Positions 50,043 through 59,533 are shown, counted from the first letter of the stretch. The stretch: 64,000 bases of DNA from JAIBAC01 sp046331095 (GCA_046331095.1 JAXLRM010000004.1:1116001-1180000), one strand, 5' to 3'. Numbers and translations are program-made. The notes: generated by a model from the sequence alone, not told the origin.

Positions 50043-50619
50043 CCGCTCCGCTTCCGCACGCCCGTACCGCCATCGTCGCGGGCGAGCCACGGCGGCCGCA
50101 GCGGTCGTGATCCTCTGCACGATCGCGGCCTGCGGCGGTGGCGACGCGCAGTCACGGGCGCAATCGACGACCACCGCCGCGGCCGACGACCCCACGGCGG
50201 TGCCGTCGGCGGGCACGGTCGCGGTGGCGGGGGGGTACACGGTGGTGTTCACCGACCCCTCGCTCGCCCGCGTGCCCCAGTCGCTCTCCGCGCAGGCCGA
50301 ACGCGTCCAGGCCGCCACGATCATCTCGCCCCGGAACGAGCCGGTGGCGGTGTTCGTGCTCATCACGCCCAAGGTCGGAACCGTCCTCACCGACGCGATC
50401 CTCGCCCAGGTGCTGGCAAGTCAGTTCGGCGCGGCGCCGCGCCAGATCTCCGTCGCGGGCAAGGCCGCCTTCGCGGCGACGTCGGGTGACGGCACCGTCG
50501 TGATCGCGCGGGTCAACGAGGACGGTGTGCTCGCGATGTTCGTCGGCTATCCCGGGGTCGACGCGCAGGCGCTGACACAGGCCATCGAGGCCGTGACAGC
50601 GGTACCGGCAGGGTCGTGA
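49948..50619 (+). CDS. lipoprotein, paralogue 3 of 5; start unresolved
   Basis: The domain is clear: lipobox IAAC near 50124, then GYTVVFTDPSLARVP, VFVLITPKVGTVLTDAILAQVL, AGKAAFAATSGDGTVVIARVNEDGVLAMFVGYPGVD. The signal peptide starts RPYRHRRGRATAAAAVV, but no ATG, GTG or TTG lies directly before it. The only standard in-frame start upstream of it is GTG 49948, 95 bases inside paralogue 2, giving an odd 50-residue n-region; GTG 50107 would lose the basic part of the signal. Either start use is non-standard or this is a frame error. Confidence 0.65.
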   Translation: MPPRRATSASSSGSRASPRTSSSRQSPTSPADRSASARPYRHRRGRATAAAAVVILCTIAACGGGDAQSRAQSTTTAAADDPTAVPSAGTVAVAGGYTVVFTDPSLARVPQSLSAQAERVQAATIISPRNEPVAVFVLITPKVGTVLTDAILAQVLASQFGAAPRQISVAGKAAFAATSGDGTVVIARVNEDGVLAMFVGYPGVDAQALTQAIEAVTAVPAGS

Positions 50620-51188
50620 GAAGAACTGCGCTCCTGCGTCGCGTGGTGGCGTCGGGTGTCGCGGGCACCGCTCTCGCGCTCGCCTCCGGTGCGTGTGACC
50701 CCGGCTCCAACGAACCAGAGGAAGCCTCCTCGTCGTCGAGCACGCCCGTGGCGACCACGACAGCGAGCCCCGGTACCGGTTTCGACGATCGCCAGGAGGT
50801 CGCCGGGTACACGATCGCACGCGTGCCGGCGCCTCGGGGTGCGACGCTGCCCGAAGGTGTCGGTGACGTCGCCACATACGACATCACGACCGGCTCAGGA
50901 GCACCGGTCGCGCGATACCTGCGCATCACCCCTGCCGGGGGCGCACGCGCGAACGACACCACCGTGCAGTCGCTTCTCGCCGACCTCGCCGGCGCGCACG
51001 GCGGTGGGACTCCAGTGCAGACGACGATCGCGGGCTTCCCGAGTTGGGAGGTTTCGGGCACCGACGGTACCGTGGGGATCGCCCGGGCATCAGAGGACGG
51101 CCCAGTGGTGGTGTTCCTCGGCACGGACCGGGTAGCCGTCGAAACCATGATCGACGCCGTGTCAGCGGCGCTCGACACGCCCCCATGA
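50616..51188 (+). CDS. lipoprotein, paralogue 4 of 5
   Basis: GTG 50616 overlaps the preceding stop (GTGA). The 190-residue protein has lipobox SGAC, a Ser/Glu-rich linker, then GYTIARVPAPRGATLPEG, ARYLRITPAGG, IAGFPSWEVSGTDGTVGIARASEDGPVVVFLGTDRVAVETMI. It matches the domain order of paralogues 2 and 3. Coupled translation with paralogue 3 points to a single transcript for the group. Confidence 0.85.
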   Translation: MRRTALLRRVVASGVAGTALALASGACDPGSNEPEEASSSSSTPVATTTASPGTGFDDRQEVAGYTIARVPAPRGATLPEGVGDVATYDITTGSGAPVARYLRITPAGGARANDTTVQSLLADLAGAHGGGTPVQTTIAGFPSWEVSGTDGTVGIARASEDGPVVVFLGTDRVAVETMIDAVSAALDTPP

Positions 51189-51213
51189 CACGATCCCCAG
51201 GAGTGCCGCACCG

Positions 51214-51774
51214 ATGACCTCGACCCGACCCAACCGGCTGCGGCTCCCCGCCCTGCTCGTCGCCGTCGCGGCCGCCGCGATGCTCGTCGCCGGGTGCTCG
51301 TCTAAGGACAGCACCGCGACGACGACGACGACGGAGGCCTCGCCTGACCAGGCGCAGCAGATCACCGTCGCCGGCTACACGTTCACGATGAACCCGCCCG
51401 ACACCAACCCCACCGAGCTCCCGTTCCCGGAGGGCACCTTCGTCGACATCCAGGGATTCGACATCAGCAAGGACGGCACGAAGATCATGAGCGCCTACTC
51501 GACGACGCTCCCTTCGGGCGAGCCGGGTGACGCCACCACCGTCGACAAGCTGCTCGCCGCCGCGAAGGCAACCGACCCCCAGCCGGGCGAGGTGCAGGGC
51601 CAACCGTTCACGTCGGCGACGCTTCCCGACGGCCGCGTCCTCATCCTCGCCGCCTCGGGCGAGCAGGTTGCGGTCGCGATCGGCCAGGACCGCGACCAGA
51701 TGATCAAGGCCCTCACCGAGACCGCCCAGGCGCCGCCGGATCAGACCGACCAGCCGACTCCACCGGACCAGTGA
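51214..51774 (+). CDS. lipoprotein, paralogue 5 of 5
   Basis: ATG 51214 starts 25 bases after paralogue 4. The 186-residue product has lipobox VAGC, a Thr-rich linker, then GYTFTMNPPDTNPTELP, DGTKIMSAYSTTLPSGEP, GQPFTSATLPDGRVLILAASGEQVAVAIGQDRDQMIKAL, and a Pro/Gln-rich tail (PPDQTDQPTPPDQ). It is the most diverged of the five. It ends the array; gap starts 111 bases later behind its own promoter. Confidence 0.85.
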   Translation: MTSTRPNRLRLPALLVAVAAAAMLVAGCSSKDSTATTTTTEASPDQAQQITVAGYTFTMNPPDTNPTELPFPEGTFVDIQGFDISKDGTKIMSAYSTTLPSGEPGDATTVDKLLAAAKATDPQPGEVQGQPFTSATLPDGRVLILAASGEQVAVAIGQDRDQMIKALTETAQAPPDQTDQPTPPDQ

Positions 51775-51821
51775 TCGCGGTCCGCGGCACCGTGCGGACT
51801 CGGCCCGGCACGGCGCCCAAA

Positions 51822-51827
51822 TAGAAT
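51822..51827 (+). promoter_or_regulatory. predicted -10 element (TAGAAT) of the gap-pgk-tpiA operon
   Basis: TAGAAT lies 58 bases before ATG 51886, leaving a leader of about 50 bases with a GGAGA ribosome binding site. It is the only -10-like element between the lipoprotein array and gap. Confidence 0.5.
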
Positions 51828-51885
51828 GGGCCACGACGGCCATGGCAAGATCGGGGCTTCCAACCAGGGCGTCCCGGAGAACCAC

Positions 51886-52876
<991 letters not shown>

Positions 52877-52884
<8 letters not shown>

Positions 52885-54064
52885 CCTCGCCCGGCTCGAC
52901 ATCTCGCCCGGCACGCGGGTGCTGGTCCGCGCGGACCTGAACGTCCCGATCGACGACGGCGTCGTCCAGGACGAGCTCAGGATCGACGCGGTCCTGCCGA
53001 CGCTGGCAAACCTGAGCGAGAGGGGCGCGGTCGTGGTCGTGTGCAGCCACCTGGGCCGGCCCAAGGGCAAGGTCGTCCCCGAGCTGTCCCTGGCGCCCGT
53101 GGCAGCGCGACTGGGGGAGAAGCTCGGGGCCGACGTGAGCCTGCAGCCCGCCGTCGTCGGCGCCGAGGTCGAGGCGAACGTCGCCGCGCTCGGGCCCGGC
53201 GACGTCACCCTGTTGGAGAACCTCCGCTTCGAGGCGGGCGAGGAAGCCGACGACCCAGCCTTCGCGGCCCGGCTCGCCCGCCTCGCCGACGTGTACGTGA
53301 ACGACGCGTTCGGCGTCTGCCACCGTGCGGCGGCGTCGGTCGTCGGCATCTGCGCGCTGCTGCCGCACGCGGCGGGCCTTCTCGTCGAAGCCGAGGTGAA
53401 GGCGTTCGGTCGCATCCTGGCCGACCCGCCACGACCGTTCGTGGCGATCCTCGGAGGCGCCAAGGTGAGCGACAAGCTCGGCGTCATCGACGCGCTCCTC
53501 GACAAGGTCGACGTGCTCCTCGTCGGCGGCGCGATGGCGTTCACGTTCGCCCGCGCCGAGGGCGGCAGCATCGGCAGGAGCCTCTGCGAGGACGACCGCC
53601 TCGGCGACGTGCGCGCAGCGGTGGCGCGTGCGGGCGAGCTCGGCAAGGAGCTGCTGCTCCCCGTCGACGTCGTCTGTGCGACCGAGATCGCCGAAGGCGC
53701 CGACACCCGCGTCACCGCGCCGACGGAGGTTCCCGACGGTTGGATCGGCCTCGACGTCGGCCCGCGCACCGTGGAGCTCTTCGCCTCGCGCATCGCGTCC
53801 GCGGGCAGCGTCCTGTGGAACGGCCCCATGGGGGTCTTCGAGACGCCGCCCTTCGACGCCGGCACACGTGGCGTCGCCGAGGCGTTCGCGGCAACCGGGG
53901 CGTTCACCGTCGCGGGGGGCGGGGACTCCGCCGCGGCACTGCGCCGCATGGGCCTCGCCGACCGCATCGACCACCTCTCGACGGGCGGGGGCGCCTCGCT
54001 CGAGTACATCGAATCCGGCGACCTGCCCGGCCTCGCGGCCCTGCGGTCCCCGGATCCCGTTTGA
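52877..54064 (+). CDS. pgk: phosphoglycerate kinase
   Basis: The 395-residue kinase has RVLVRADLNVPIDDG, CSHLGRPKGK, LLENLRFEAGEE, VYVNDAFGVCHRAAAS, AILGGAKVSDKL, LWNGPMGVFE and the C-terminal GGGDSAAAL. TTG 52877 overlaps the gap gene, so translation is coupled. It generates ATP from 1,3-bisphosphoglycerate. Size and motifs are standard. Confidence 0.96.
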
Positions 54065-54106
54065 GACGTTCCAGCCGACAGACCCCAAGACCCTGAGGGA
54101 GAGCCC

Positions 54107-54874
54107 GTGGCCCGCAAGCCGATCCTCGCCGCCAACTGGAAGATGCACAAGACCCACGCCGACGCGTTGCAGTTCGCACAGAAGCTGCACTACAGCCTCG
54201 ACCGCGACGAGTGCGAGCGCGCCGACGTCGTGATCTGCGGCCCGTTCACGTCGCTGCGGACGCTGCAGACCGTCGTCCAGTCCGACAAGATGCCCTTCGA
54301 GTTGGGCGCGCAGAACGTGTACTGGGAGGACAAGGGCGCGTTCACGGGCGAGATCTCGGCGCCGATGCTCTCGGCCCTCGACGTCGAGTACGTGCTCGTC
54401 GGCCACAGCGAGCGCCGCGAGATCTTCGGCGAGACCGACGAGTGGGTGCGGCGCAAGCTCGATGCCGTCCTCGCCGGAGGGATGACGCCGATCCTGTGCG
54501 TGGGCGAGACCGAGGCCGAGCGCGAGGCGGGCGACAAGGACGCCAAGGTGTCGCGCCAGATCGCGGCGGGCACCGACGGCCTCGCCGGGGACCAGGTTGC
54601 CGGCCTCGTGGTCGCCTACGAACCGATCTGGGCGATCGGCACCGGCCGCACGGCGACCCCCGAGGACGCCCAGGAGATGTGCGGGCTGATCCGGCGCCTG
54701 CTGCGGGACTCCTTCGGCGACGCCGCCGACGAGACGCGCATCCAGTACGGCGGTTCGGTCAAGCCGGGCAACACCGCGACGTTGATGGCCGGCGCCGACG
54801 TCGACGGCTGCCTCGTCGGCGGTGCCTCCCTCGACCCCGAGGACTTCGCCGCGATCGTGCGCAACGCCCTCTAG
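54107..54874 (+). CDS. tpiA: triosephosphate isomerase
   Basis: The 255-residue TIM barrel has ILAANWKMHKT (catalytic Lys), VLVGHSERREIFGE (catalytic His), VVAYEPIWAIGTGRTA (catalytic Glu) and VGGASLDPEDF. GTG 54107 follows GAGGGAGA. It completes the gap-pgk-tpiA operon; the 3' end is followed after 13 bases by a family B hairpin array instead of secG. Confidence 0.97.
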   Translation: MARKPILAANWKMHKTHADALQFAQKLHYSLDRDECERADVVICGPFTSLRTLQTVVQSDKMPFELGAQNVYWEDKGAFTGEISAPMLSALDVEYVLVGHSERREIFGETDEWVRRKLDAVLAGGMTPILCVGETEAEREAGDKDAKVSRQIAAGTDGLAGDQVAGLVVAYEPIWAIGTGRTATPEDAQEMCGLIRRLLRDSFGDAADETRIQYGGSVKPGNTATLMAGADVDGCLVGGASLDPEDFAAIVRNAL

Positions 54875-54887
54875 AGCCCCAATCCCC

Positions 54888-55327
54888 CAAACGCGGGTGG
54901 TTTGTGGCGTGAGCGGGTCATCCTGCCCGCGTTTGGGTGGGGGGGCCGCTCGGCGGCCTCGGCGCCCTCGGCGCCCGAAGCCTCCGCAAACGCGGGTGGT
55001 TTGTGGCGTGAGCGGGTCATCCTGCCCGCGTTTGGGTGGGGGGGCGTCCGCAAACGCGGGCCTCGGCGCCCTCGGCGCCCGAAGCCTCCGCAAACGCGGG
55101 TGGTTTGTGGCGTGAGCGGGTCATCCTGCCCGCGTTTGGGTGGGGGGGCGTCCGCAAACGCGGGTGGTTTGTGGCGTGAGCGGGTCATCCTGCCCGCGCT
55201 TGGGTGGGGGCGTCCGCAAACGCGGGTGGTTTGTGGCGTGAGCGGGTCATCCTGCCCGCGTTTGGGTGGGGGGGCCTCCGCAAACGCGGGTGGTTTGGGC
55301 GTGAGCGGGTCATCCTGCCCGCGTTTG
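54888..55327. repeat. hairpin repeat family B, tandem array
   Basis: Six complete units (54888, 54987, 55091, 55155, 55217, 55281; 47-48 bases) and an orphan left arm (55051). Arms are CAAACGCGGG/CCCGCGTTTG (10 bp); interiors carry TGGTTTGTGGCGTGAGCGGG and TCATCCTG. Between some units a linker with GGCGCCCTCGGCGCCCGAAG is itself duplicated (near 54961 and 55065). G-rich tracts (GGTGGGGGGG) follow most units. The array fills the 485-base gap between tpiA and the convergent mscS-type gene. Confidence 0.95.
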
Positions 55328-55359
55328 GGTGGGGGGTTTGGGTGGGGGAGGGGTCCGCC

Positions 55360-56220
55360 TTACGAGTCGGCGGGTGGGGTGCAGAGCGGAATTCCGGCTT
55401 CGTCGTAGGCCGCTTTGAGGGCGCACGCCATCGCGTCGCCGACGACGGCGCGGCCAACGTCGGCGGTGTCGAACCACGCCCGCACCGAAAGCGTCGTGCC
55501 TCCTCCTGCGAACGAGGTGACGAGGACCTCGGGTTCGGGATCGGCGCGCACGTGCTCCAACGCCTGCACCGCCTCGAGTGCGACGGACTTGGCACGGTCG
55601 AGCCCGACCTCGTGAGGCACGGTCACCTCGACGAGCGCACGACGCCGGCCCATGCGCGTGAAGTTCGTGATCGGGTTCTTGTAGACCGTCGCCGACGGGA
55701 TCAGCACGAGCTCGCCGTCGAAGCTGGTGAGCTGGACCGTGCGCAGCGTGATGTCCTCGATCGTGCCCTCGAAGCCAGCCGTGGCGACCGTGTCGCCGCG
55801 CCGGAACGGACGCGACATCTGGAGGAACAACCCCGACAGGAGGTTCTCGAGGATGTCCTTCATCGCGAACGCGATCGCGACCCCGAAGACACCGAGGGCG
55901 GCGAGTACGGCGCCGAGGCCGCGCACCTGCAGCGAACCGAGCGCGGCGACGATCCCGACGATCATGATCGCGTAGGTGACGAGGCGGCCCACGAGGCGCC
56001 CACCGAGCTCGTCGCCGTCGCTGCGCCGCACGGCCCGGTTGATCACGCGGCGCACGAGCCACGACACGATCAGCGCGGTGACGAGCAGCACGGCCGCGAA
56101 CAGCCAGTCACGCCAGTCGCGCGAGACGCGAAGCTGCTCGAGCTGGGTGGCGCTCGGGGCCGAGGGCACCTGGGCGAACATGGCCGCCAACATTACGTGA
56201 GGCCACCGAGTCAAATGCAT
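55360..56220 (-). CDS. MscS-family mechanosensitive ion channel
   Basis: The 286-residue protein has about three membrane helices (near residues 40-60, 80-100 and 105-125), then the pore/beta region GVFGVAIAFAMKDILENLLSGLFLQMSRPFRRGD, GTIEDITLRTVQLTSFDGELVLIPSATVYKNPITN, and a C-terminal alpha/beta domain. It should release solutes on hypo-osmotic shock. The start is ATG 56220, 56193 or 56181; none has a strong ribosome binding site. Confidence 0.9.
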   Translation of the reverse strand: MHLTRWPHVMLAAMFAQVPSAPSATQLEQLRVSRDWRDWLFAAVLLVTALIVSWLVRRVINRAVRRSDGDELGGRLVGRLVTYAIMIVGIVAALGSLQVRGLGAVLAALGVFGVAIAFAMKDILENLLSGLFLQMSRPFRRGDTVATAGFEGTIEDITLRTVQLTSFDGELVLIPSATVYKNPITNFTRMGRRRALVEVTVPHEVGLDRAKSVALEAVQALEHVRADPEPEVLVTSFAGGGTTLSVRAWFDTADVGRAVVGDAMACALKAAYDEAGIPLCTPPADS

Positions 56221-56276
56221 ACCCGCCCGTCATCTAGAGTGACGAGGCTGTCCCAGATCGAGAGCGCCAGCCAGCC

Positions 56277-56678
56277 ATGCTCATAAACGTCATCGTCGGC
56301 GTCGTCCACTTCTTCGCCTCCGTGTTCCTCGTCGTGTTCATCTTGTTGCACTCGGGCCGCGGCAGCGGGCTCTCGGACATGTTCGGTGGAGCCGGCGCCG
56401 GTGGAGCCCTCGCAGGCGGCACGGTCGTCGAGCGCAACCTCGACCGGATGACGATCGTCGTGGCGCTCGTGTTCACCTTCGCCAGCGTCTTCCTCGCCCT
56501 GCGGCTGCAGCCCCCCCAGGTGCTGCCGAGCGACACCGGCGCCGACACGCCTGTGACCGCGCCTGGTGACGCCGGGAGTCCCACCGATTCCTTGCCCGTG
56601 GACGTGCAACAGCCAGTTTCGGGTGGGCCCGCAGGGGAGGGCCCCGCGTCCACGCCGGCGCCGACCAACCCGGGCTGA
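56277..56678 (+). CDS. secG: preprotein translocase subunit SecG
   Basis: The 133-residue protein has two membrane helices (residues 5-25 and 60-78) joined by the SecG loop LLHSGRGSGLSDMFGG, and a Pro/Gly-rich C-terminal tail longer than usual. It is an accessory part of the SecYEG channel. ATG 56277 follows a TAGAGT -10-like element at 56236-56241. secG normally follows tpiA; here the hairpin array and the reversed mscS-type gene come between. Confidence 0.93.
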   Translation: MLINVIVGVVHFFASVFLVVFILLHSGRGSGLSDMFGGAGAGGALAGGTVVERNLDRMTIVVALVFTFASVFLALRLQPPQVLPSDTGADTPVTAPGDAGSPTDSLPVDVQQPVSGGPAGEGPASTPAPTNPG

Positions 56679-56679
56679 C

Positions 56680-58368
56680 GTGCGTCGAGTCCTTGGCGTT
56701 GCAGTAGTCGCCGTTGCTCTGCTCGCGGCGTCGTGCACGAGCAGCGGGCCGTCGACGGGCCCCGACAGCCCGCCGAGCACGGACGCGCCGGGGGAGCGCC
56801 CCGACGTCGGCGGCACGATCGTGGTGGCCCTCGAGAAGGAACCGGCGACACTGAACCCGTGGGCGACCCAGGGTGCCGGCCCCGAGACCGCCGTGATCGT
56901 GGGACCGGTGCTGGCCCAGCTCCAGATCTACGACCCCGACATGGTGCGCCAGACCCAGCTCCTCGACGGCTACCCCGAGGTCGTCACACCGGCGCCACTG
57001 CGCGTGCGCTACCGGTTGCGCTCCGACGCTATCTGGGAGGACGGGACGCCGGTGAGCGCCTCCGACGTGCAGTACACCCTCACCCAGGTGCTCGCTCCCG
57101 GCAACGACGTCGGCTCCCGGGCGGGATACAACTTGATCCGCGACGGAGCGCTTCAGGACATCTCCGCCGACGGCAAGGAGTTCACGCTCGAGTTCACCCA
57201 GCCCTACGGTGCGTGGCGCGATCTGTTCACCTCGCCGTCGCAGCCGATCCTCAAGGCGAGCGCGATGGCGGGCCAGGACTTCAACGTCGCCCTGAACGAC
57301 TTCGTGCCGTTCGCATCGGGGCCGTTCCGCTTCGACAGCTGGCGCAAGGGCCAGGAGCTCGTGCTCGTGCGCAACGAGTCCTGGTGGGGCGATCACAAGT
57401 CCTACGTCGATCGCATCGTGTTCCGCTTCGTCGAGGCGCCGTCGCTGCAGGTCGACGCGATGCGCAGCGGTGAGGTGCAGATCGCGAGCCAGACACTCCA
57501 GCCGCAGGTGGCGCTGGACATGGCGCCGCTGCCCAACGTGGACGTGCAGGTCCGCCAGGGGCCGTTGCGCGAACAGTTCGACATGAACCAGCGCGACAGC
57601 GTCGTGGGTCTGCCCGAGGTGCGGGAGGCGATAGCGTTCGCGATCGACCGGTCCAAGATCGTCCAGGACGTGGTGGCGCCTTACGACAGCCAGGCCCAGG
57701 TCCTGCAGAACGCGATCTTCGTGTCGGGCCAGCCCGGGTACCAGTCGCACTGGAACACCTACGAGCCGAACGCCACCAAGGTCGCCGACGCCCTCACCCG
57801 GGCCGGCTTCGCCAAGGGTCCCGACGGGTCGTGGCAGAAGGGCGGCAACAAGCTGAAGGTCACGATCGCGACGACGCAGGGCAACAGCGAGCGCGAACGG
57901 GTCGCGGGGATGATCAAGGACCAGCTCGCCGCCGTCGGCATCGACTCCGCCGTCGACGCGGTGCCGTCCCAGGATCTGTTCTCGCGCCTTGCCAACTGCG
58001 AGTACCAGGTGGCCCTGTACGCAACTCGGGCGTCGCCGGACCCCGGTGTGTCCGCCGACCAGTTCAGCGGCAACCAGATCTCGTGTCCGGGGCCACGCCA
58101 GAACCCCGACGGCAGGAACTCCACCGGTTTCGACGACACCGAGGTCACCCAGCTCGTCGACGTCGCCGGCGCCGAGGTCGACGCCGCCAAGCGCGACAAC
58201 CTCTACGACCAGACCGACACGCTCCTGGTGCCGCCGATCCCGACCCTGCCTCTGTACCAGAAGGCCACCACGCTGGCGTTCTACCGCCAGATCCACAACG
58301 TCGTAGACAACGCCACGATCCAAGGACCGACCTGGAACGCCGTCGACTGGTGGATCAAGCAACGCTGA
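56680..58368 (+). CDS. peptide/nickel-type ABC solute-binding lipoprotein (SBP_bac_5)
   Basis: GTG 56680 starts one base after the secG stop. The 562-residue product has a lipobox (AASC), a Ser/Pro linker, then the family 5 binding-protein pattern: GGTIVVALEKEPATLNPWAT, LRYRLRSDAIWEDGTPVSASDV, FASGPFRFDSWRKGQELVLVRNESWWG, and near the end PPIPTLPLYQKATTLAF. It should bind oligopeptides or similar ligands outside the cell. No permease or ATPase genes for it are in the window. Confidence 0.92.
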   Translation: MRRVLGVAVVAVALLAASCTSSGPSTGPDSPPSTDAPGERPDVGGTIVVALEKEPATLNPWATQGAGPETAVIVGPVLAQLQIYDPDMVRQTQLLDGYPEVVTPAPLRVRYRLRSDAIWEDGTPVSASDVQYTLTQVLAPGNDVGSRAGYNLIRDGALQDISADGKEFTLEFTQPYGAWRDLFTSPSQPILKASAMAGQDFNVALNDFVPFASGPFRFDSWRKGQELVLVRNESWWGDHKSYVDRIVFRFVEAPSLQVDAMRSGEVQIASQTLQPQVALDMAPLPNVDVQVRQGPLREQFDMNQRDSVVGLPEVREAIAFAIDRSKIVQDVVAPYDSQAQVLQNAIFVSGQPGYQSHWNTYEPNATKVADALTRAGFAKGPDGSWQKGGNKLKVTIATTQGNSERERVAGMIKDQLAAVGIDSAVDAVPSQDLFSRLANCEYQVALYATRASPDPGVSADQFSGNQISCPGPRQNPDGRNSTGFDDTEVTQLVDVAGAEVDAAKRDNLYDQTDTLLVPPIPTLPLYQKATTLAFYRQIHNVVDNATIQGPTWNAVDWWIKQR

Positions 58369-58410
58369 GGCCGACGAGGTGCGCCTCGGGAGGCCGGGGC
58401 CTGTGGCGGT

Positions 58411-58548
58411 GGGTTGGAGCACGAGGCGGCCATTGGCGGGGGGTTGGAGCACGGGGCGGCCACCTGTGGCCGGCTGGTGCTCCAACCCAGGGAATTTGGC
58501 CGGCTGGTGCTCCAAGCCCCGGGATTTGGCACGCTGGTGCTCCAAGCC
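58411..58548. repeat. hairpin repeat family C, copy 2 (before tRNA-Leu)
   Basis: GGGTTGGAGCAC occurs at 58411 and 58441; complements GTGCTCCAA occur at 58477, 58507 and 58537, giving two left and three right arms that can pair in several ways. GGCCAC-CT-GTGGCC (58458-58471) forms an inner stem. The plus strand 58477-58518 closely matches the minus strand of 16771-16812, including the GGGAATTTGGCCGG interior. Confidence 0.85.
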
Positions 58549-58652
58549 ATGGCGGATCGCCGCCCCGCCTGGGCCGGGGACGCCGGGGGCCCGTTGCTAT
58601 GATCGGCGCCGCTGTCCCCGCCGCCTCCCGGGCGACCCGGGGATTACGCTAC

Positions 58653-58738
58653 GTCGGAGTGGCGGAATTAGGCAGACGCGCTAGGTTGAGGGCCTAGTGC
58701 CCGATAAGGGCGTGGGGGTTCAAGTCCCCCCTCCGACA
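58653..58738 (+). tRNA. tRNA-Leu, anticodon GAG
   Basis: GTCGGAG at 58653-58659 pairs with CTCCGAC at 58731-58737. The anticodon arm CTAGG-TTGAGGG-CCTAG places GAG at 58688-58690, reading CUC. A long variable arm (TGCCCGATAAGGGCG) is typical of leucine tRNA. The T arm is GGGGG-TTCAAGT-CCCCC. CCA is not encoded. The 86-nt length is normal. Confidence 0.97.
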
Positions 58739-58844
58739 CGTACGGCTACCCCACGGGGTCGAGACCCGACTGTCACGGTGCCGCTGGGGTTGTAGCGCAG
58801 CGTGATGCCGAGTTCTCGGTAGTAGGACTTGTCAGATTCCTACC

Positions 58845-59072
58845 ATGAAGGTTACCGAGAAGGGCCAAGTCACCATCCCGAAGGACCTCCTGGACGCCCT
58901 CGGCATCGGGGCCGGCACCGAGGTCGAGTTCGAGCGCCGCAACGACACCATCGTCGTCCGCAAGAGCGCCCGGAACCCCACTCGGGGGCGCCGGCTCGCC
59001 GAACGTCTCAGGGGACGCGGGGATGTCGAGATGACGACCGACGAGATCATGGCCCTCACCCGGGGCACCTGA
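58845..59072 (+). CDS. vapB: AbrB/MazE-type antitoxin (VapB-like)
   Basis: The 75-residue protein has the swapped-hairpin DNA-binding start MKVTEKGQVTIPKDLLDALGIGAGTEVEFE and a basic then acidic tail (RLRGRGDVEMTTDEIMAL) that would block the toxin. It lies about 105 bases after tRNA-Leu and two bases before the PIN-domain gene. Intact here, though its toxin is truncated. Confidence 0.9.
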   Translation: MKVTEKGQVTIPKDLLDALGIGAGTEVEFERRNDTIVVRKSARNPTRGRRLAERLRGRGDVEMTTDEIMALTRGT

Positions 59073-59073
59073 C

Positions 59074-59391
59074 GTGGCCGACGGCACGCTGGTCGACAGC
59101 AACGTGCTGTTGGACATCCTGACCGAGGACCCGGTGTGGGAGGACTGGTCCACCGACGCGTTGGCCGCCGCCGCCGAGGCCGGACCCATATACATCAACC
59201 CGATCCTCTATTCAGAGGTGTCGATCCGGTTCAGCACCGTCGAAGCGCTCGAGGCGGCCCTTCCGCCGCGGGACTACCGGCGCGAGGCGATCCCGTGGCC
59301 CGCGGCGTTCCTGGCCGGAAAGGTGTTCCTCGACTTCCGACGGAACAAGGCCACGAAGGGCGGAACGCTGCTATCGCAGCCGCGGCAGTAA
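59074..59391 (+). pseudogene. vapC: vapC toxin gene, 3' truncated
   Basis: GTG 59074 starts a PIN domain: LVDSNVLLDILTEDP with Asp8, INPILYSEVSIRF with Glu48, then DYRREAIPWPAAFLAGKVFLDFRRNK. The usual end of the domain (PDFFIGAHA-type motif with the next acidic residues) is missing; after RNKATKGGT it turns into an unrelated 7-residue end and stop. The lost acidic residues are needed for RNase activity, so the toxin is probably dead. The break falls where the reversed phd remnant begins. Confidence 0.8.
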
Positions 59392-59533
59392 CGAATCGCC
59401 GGCGCCGTAGTGGCGTGAGCTCCCCGACGGGTTCGCCGTTACTGGTGATCGTGTACGTCTCGCCTCGGCGCAGAGCGCGCATGATGCGGCCACTGGTGTT
59501 GCGCAGCTCCCGCTGGCTGATCTCGGTCGACAT
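59231..59533 (-). pseudogene. phd: Phd/YefM-type antitoxin remnant
   Basis: ATG 59533 starts a Phd domain: ISQRELRNTSGRIMRALRRGETYTITSNGEPVGELTPLRRRRFVTAAA, well conserved up to about 59390. Beyond that the frame runs antisense through the vapC fragment to a stop at 59231 with no family likeness, so the C-terminal toxin-binding part is gone. No partner toxin gene follows. Confidence 0.75.

Noticed and set aside
54888..55327. CRISPR array or tandem protein repeats (open frames on both strands)
   Set aside because: Spacing is irregular, linkers are duplicated, and the frames consist only of translated repeat units without start signals.
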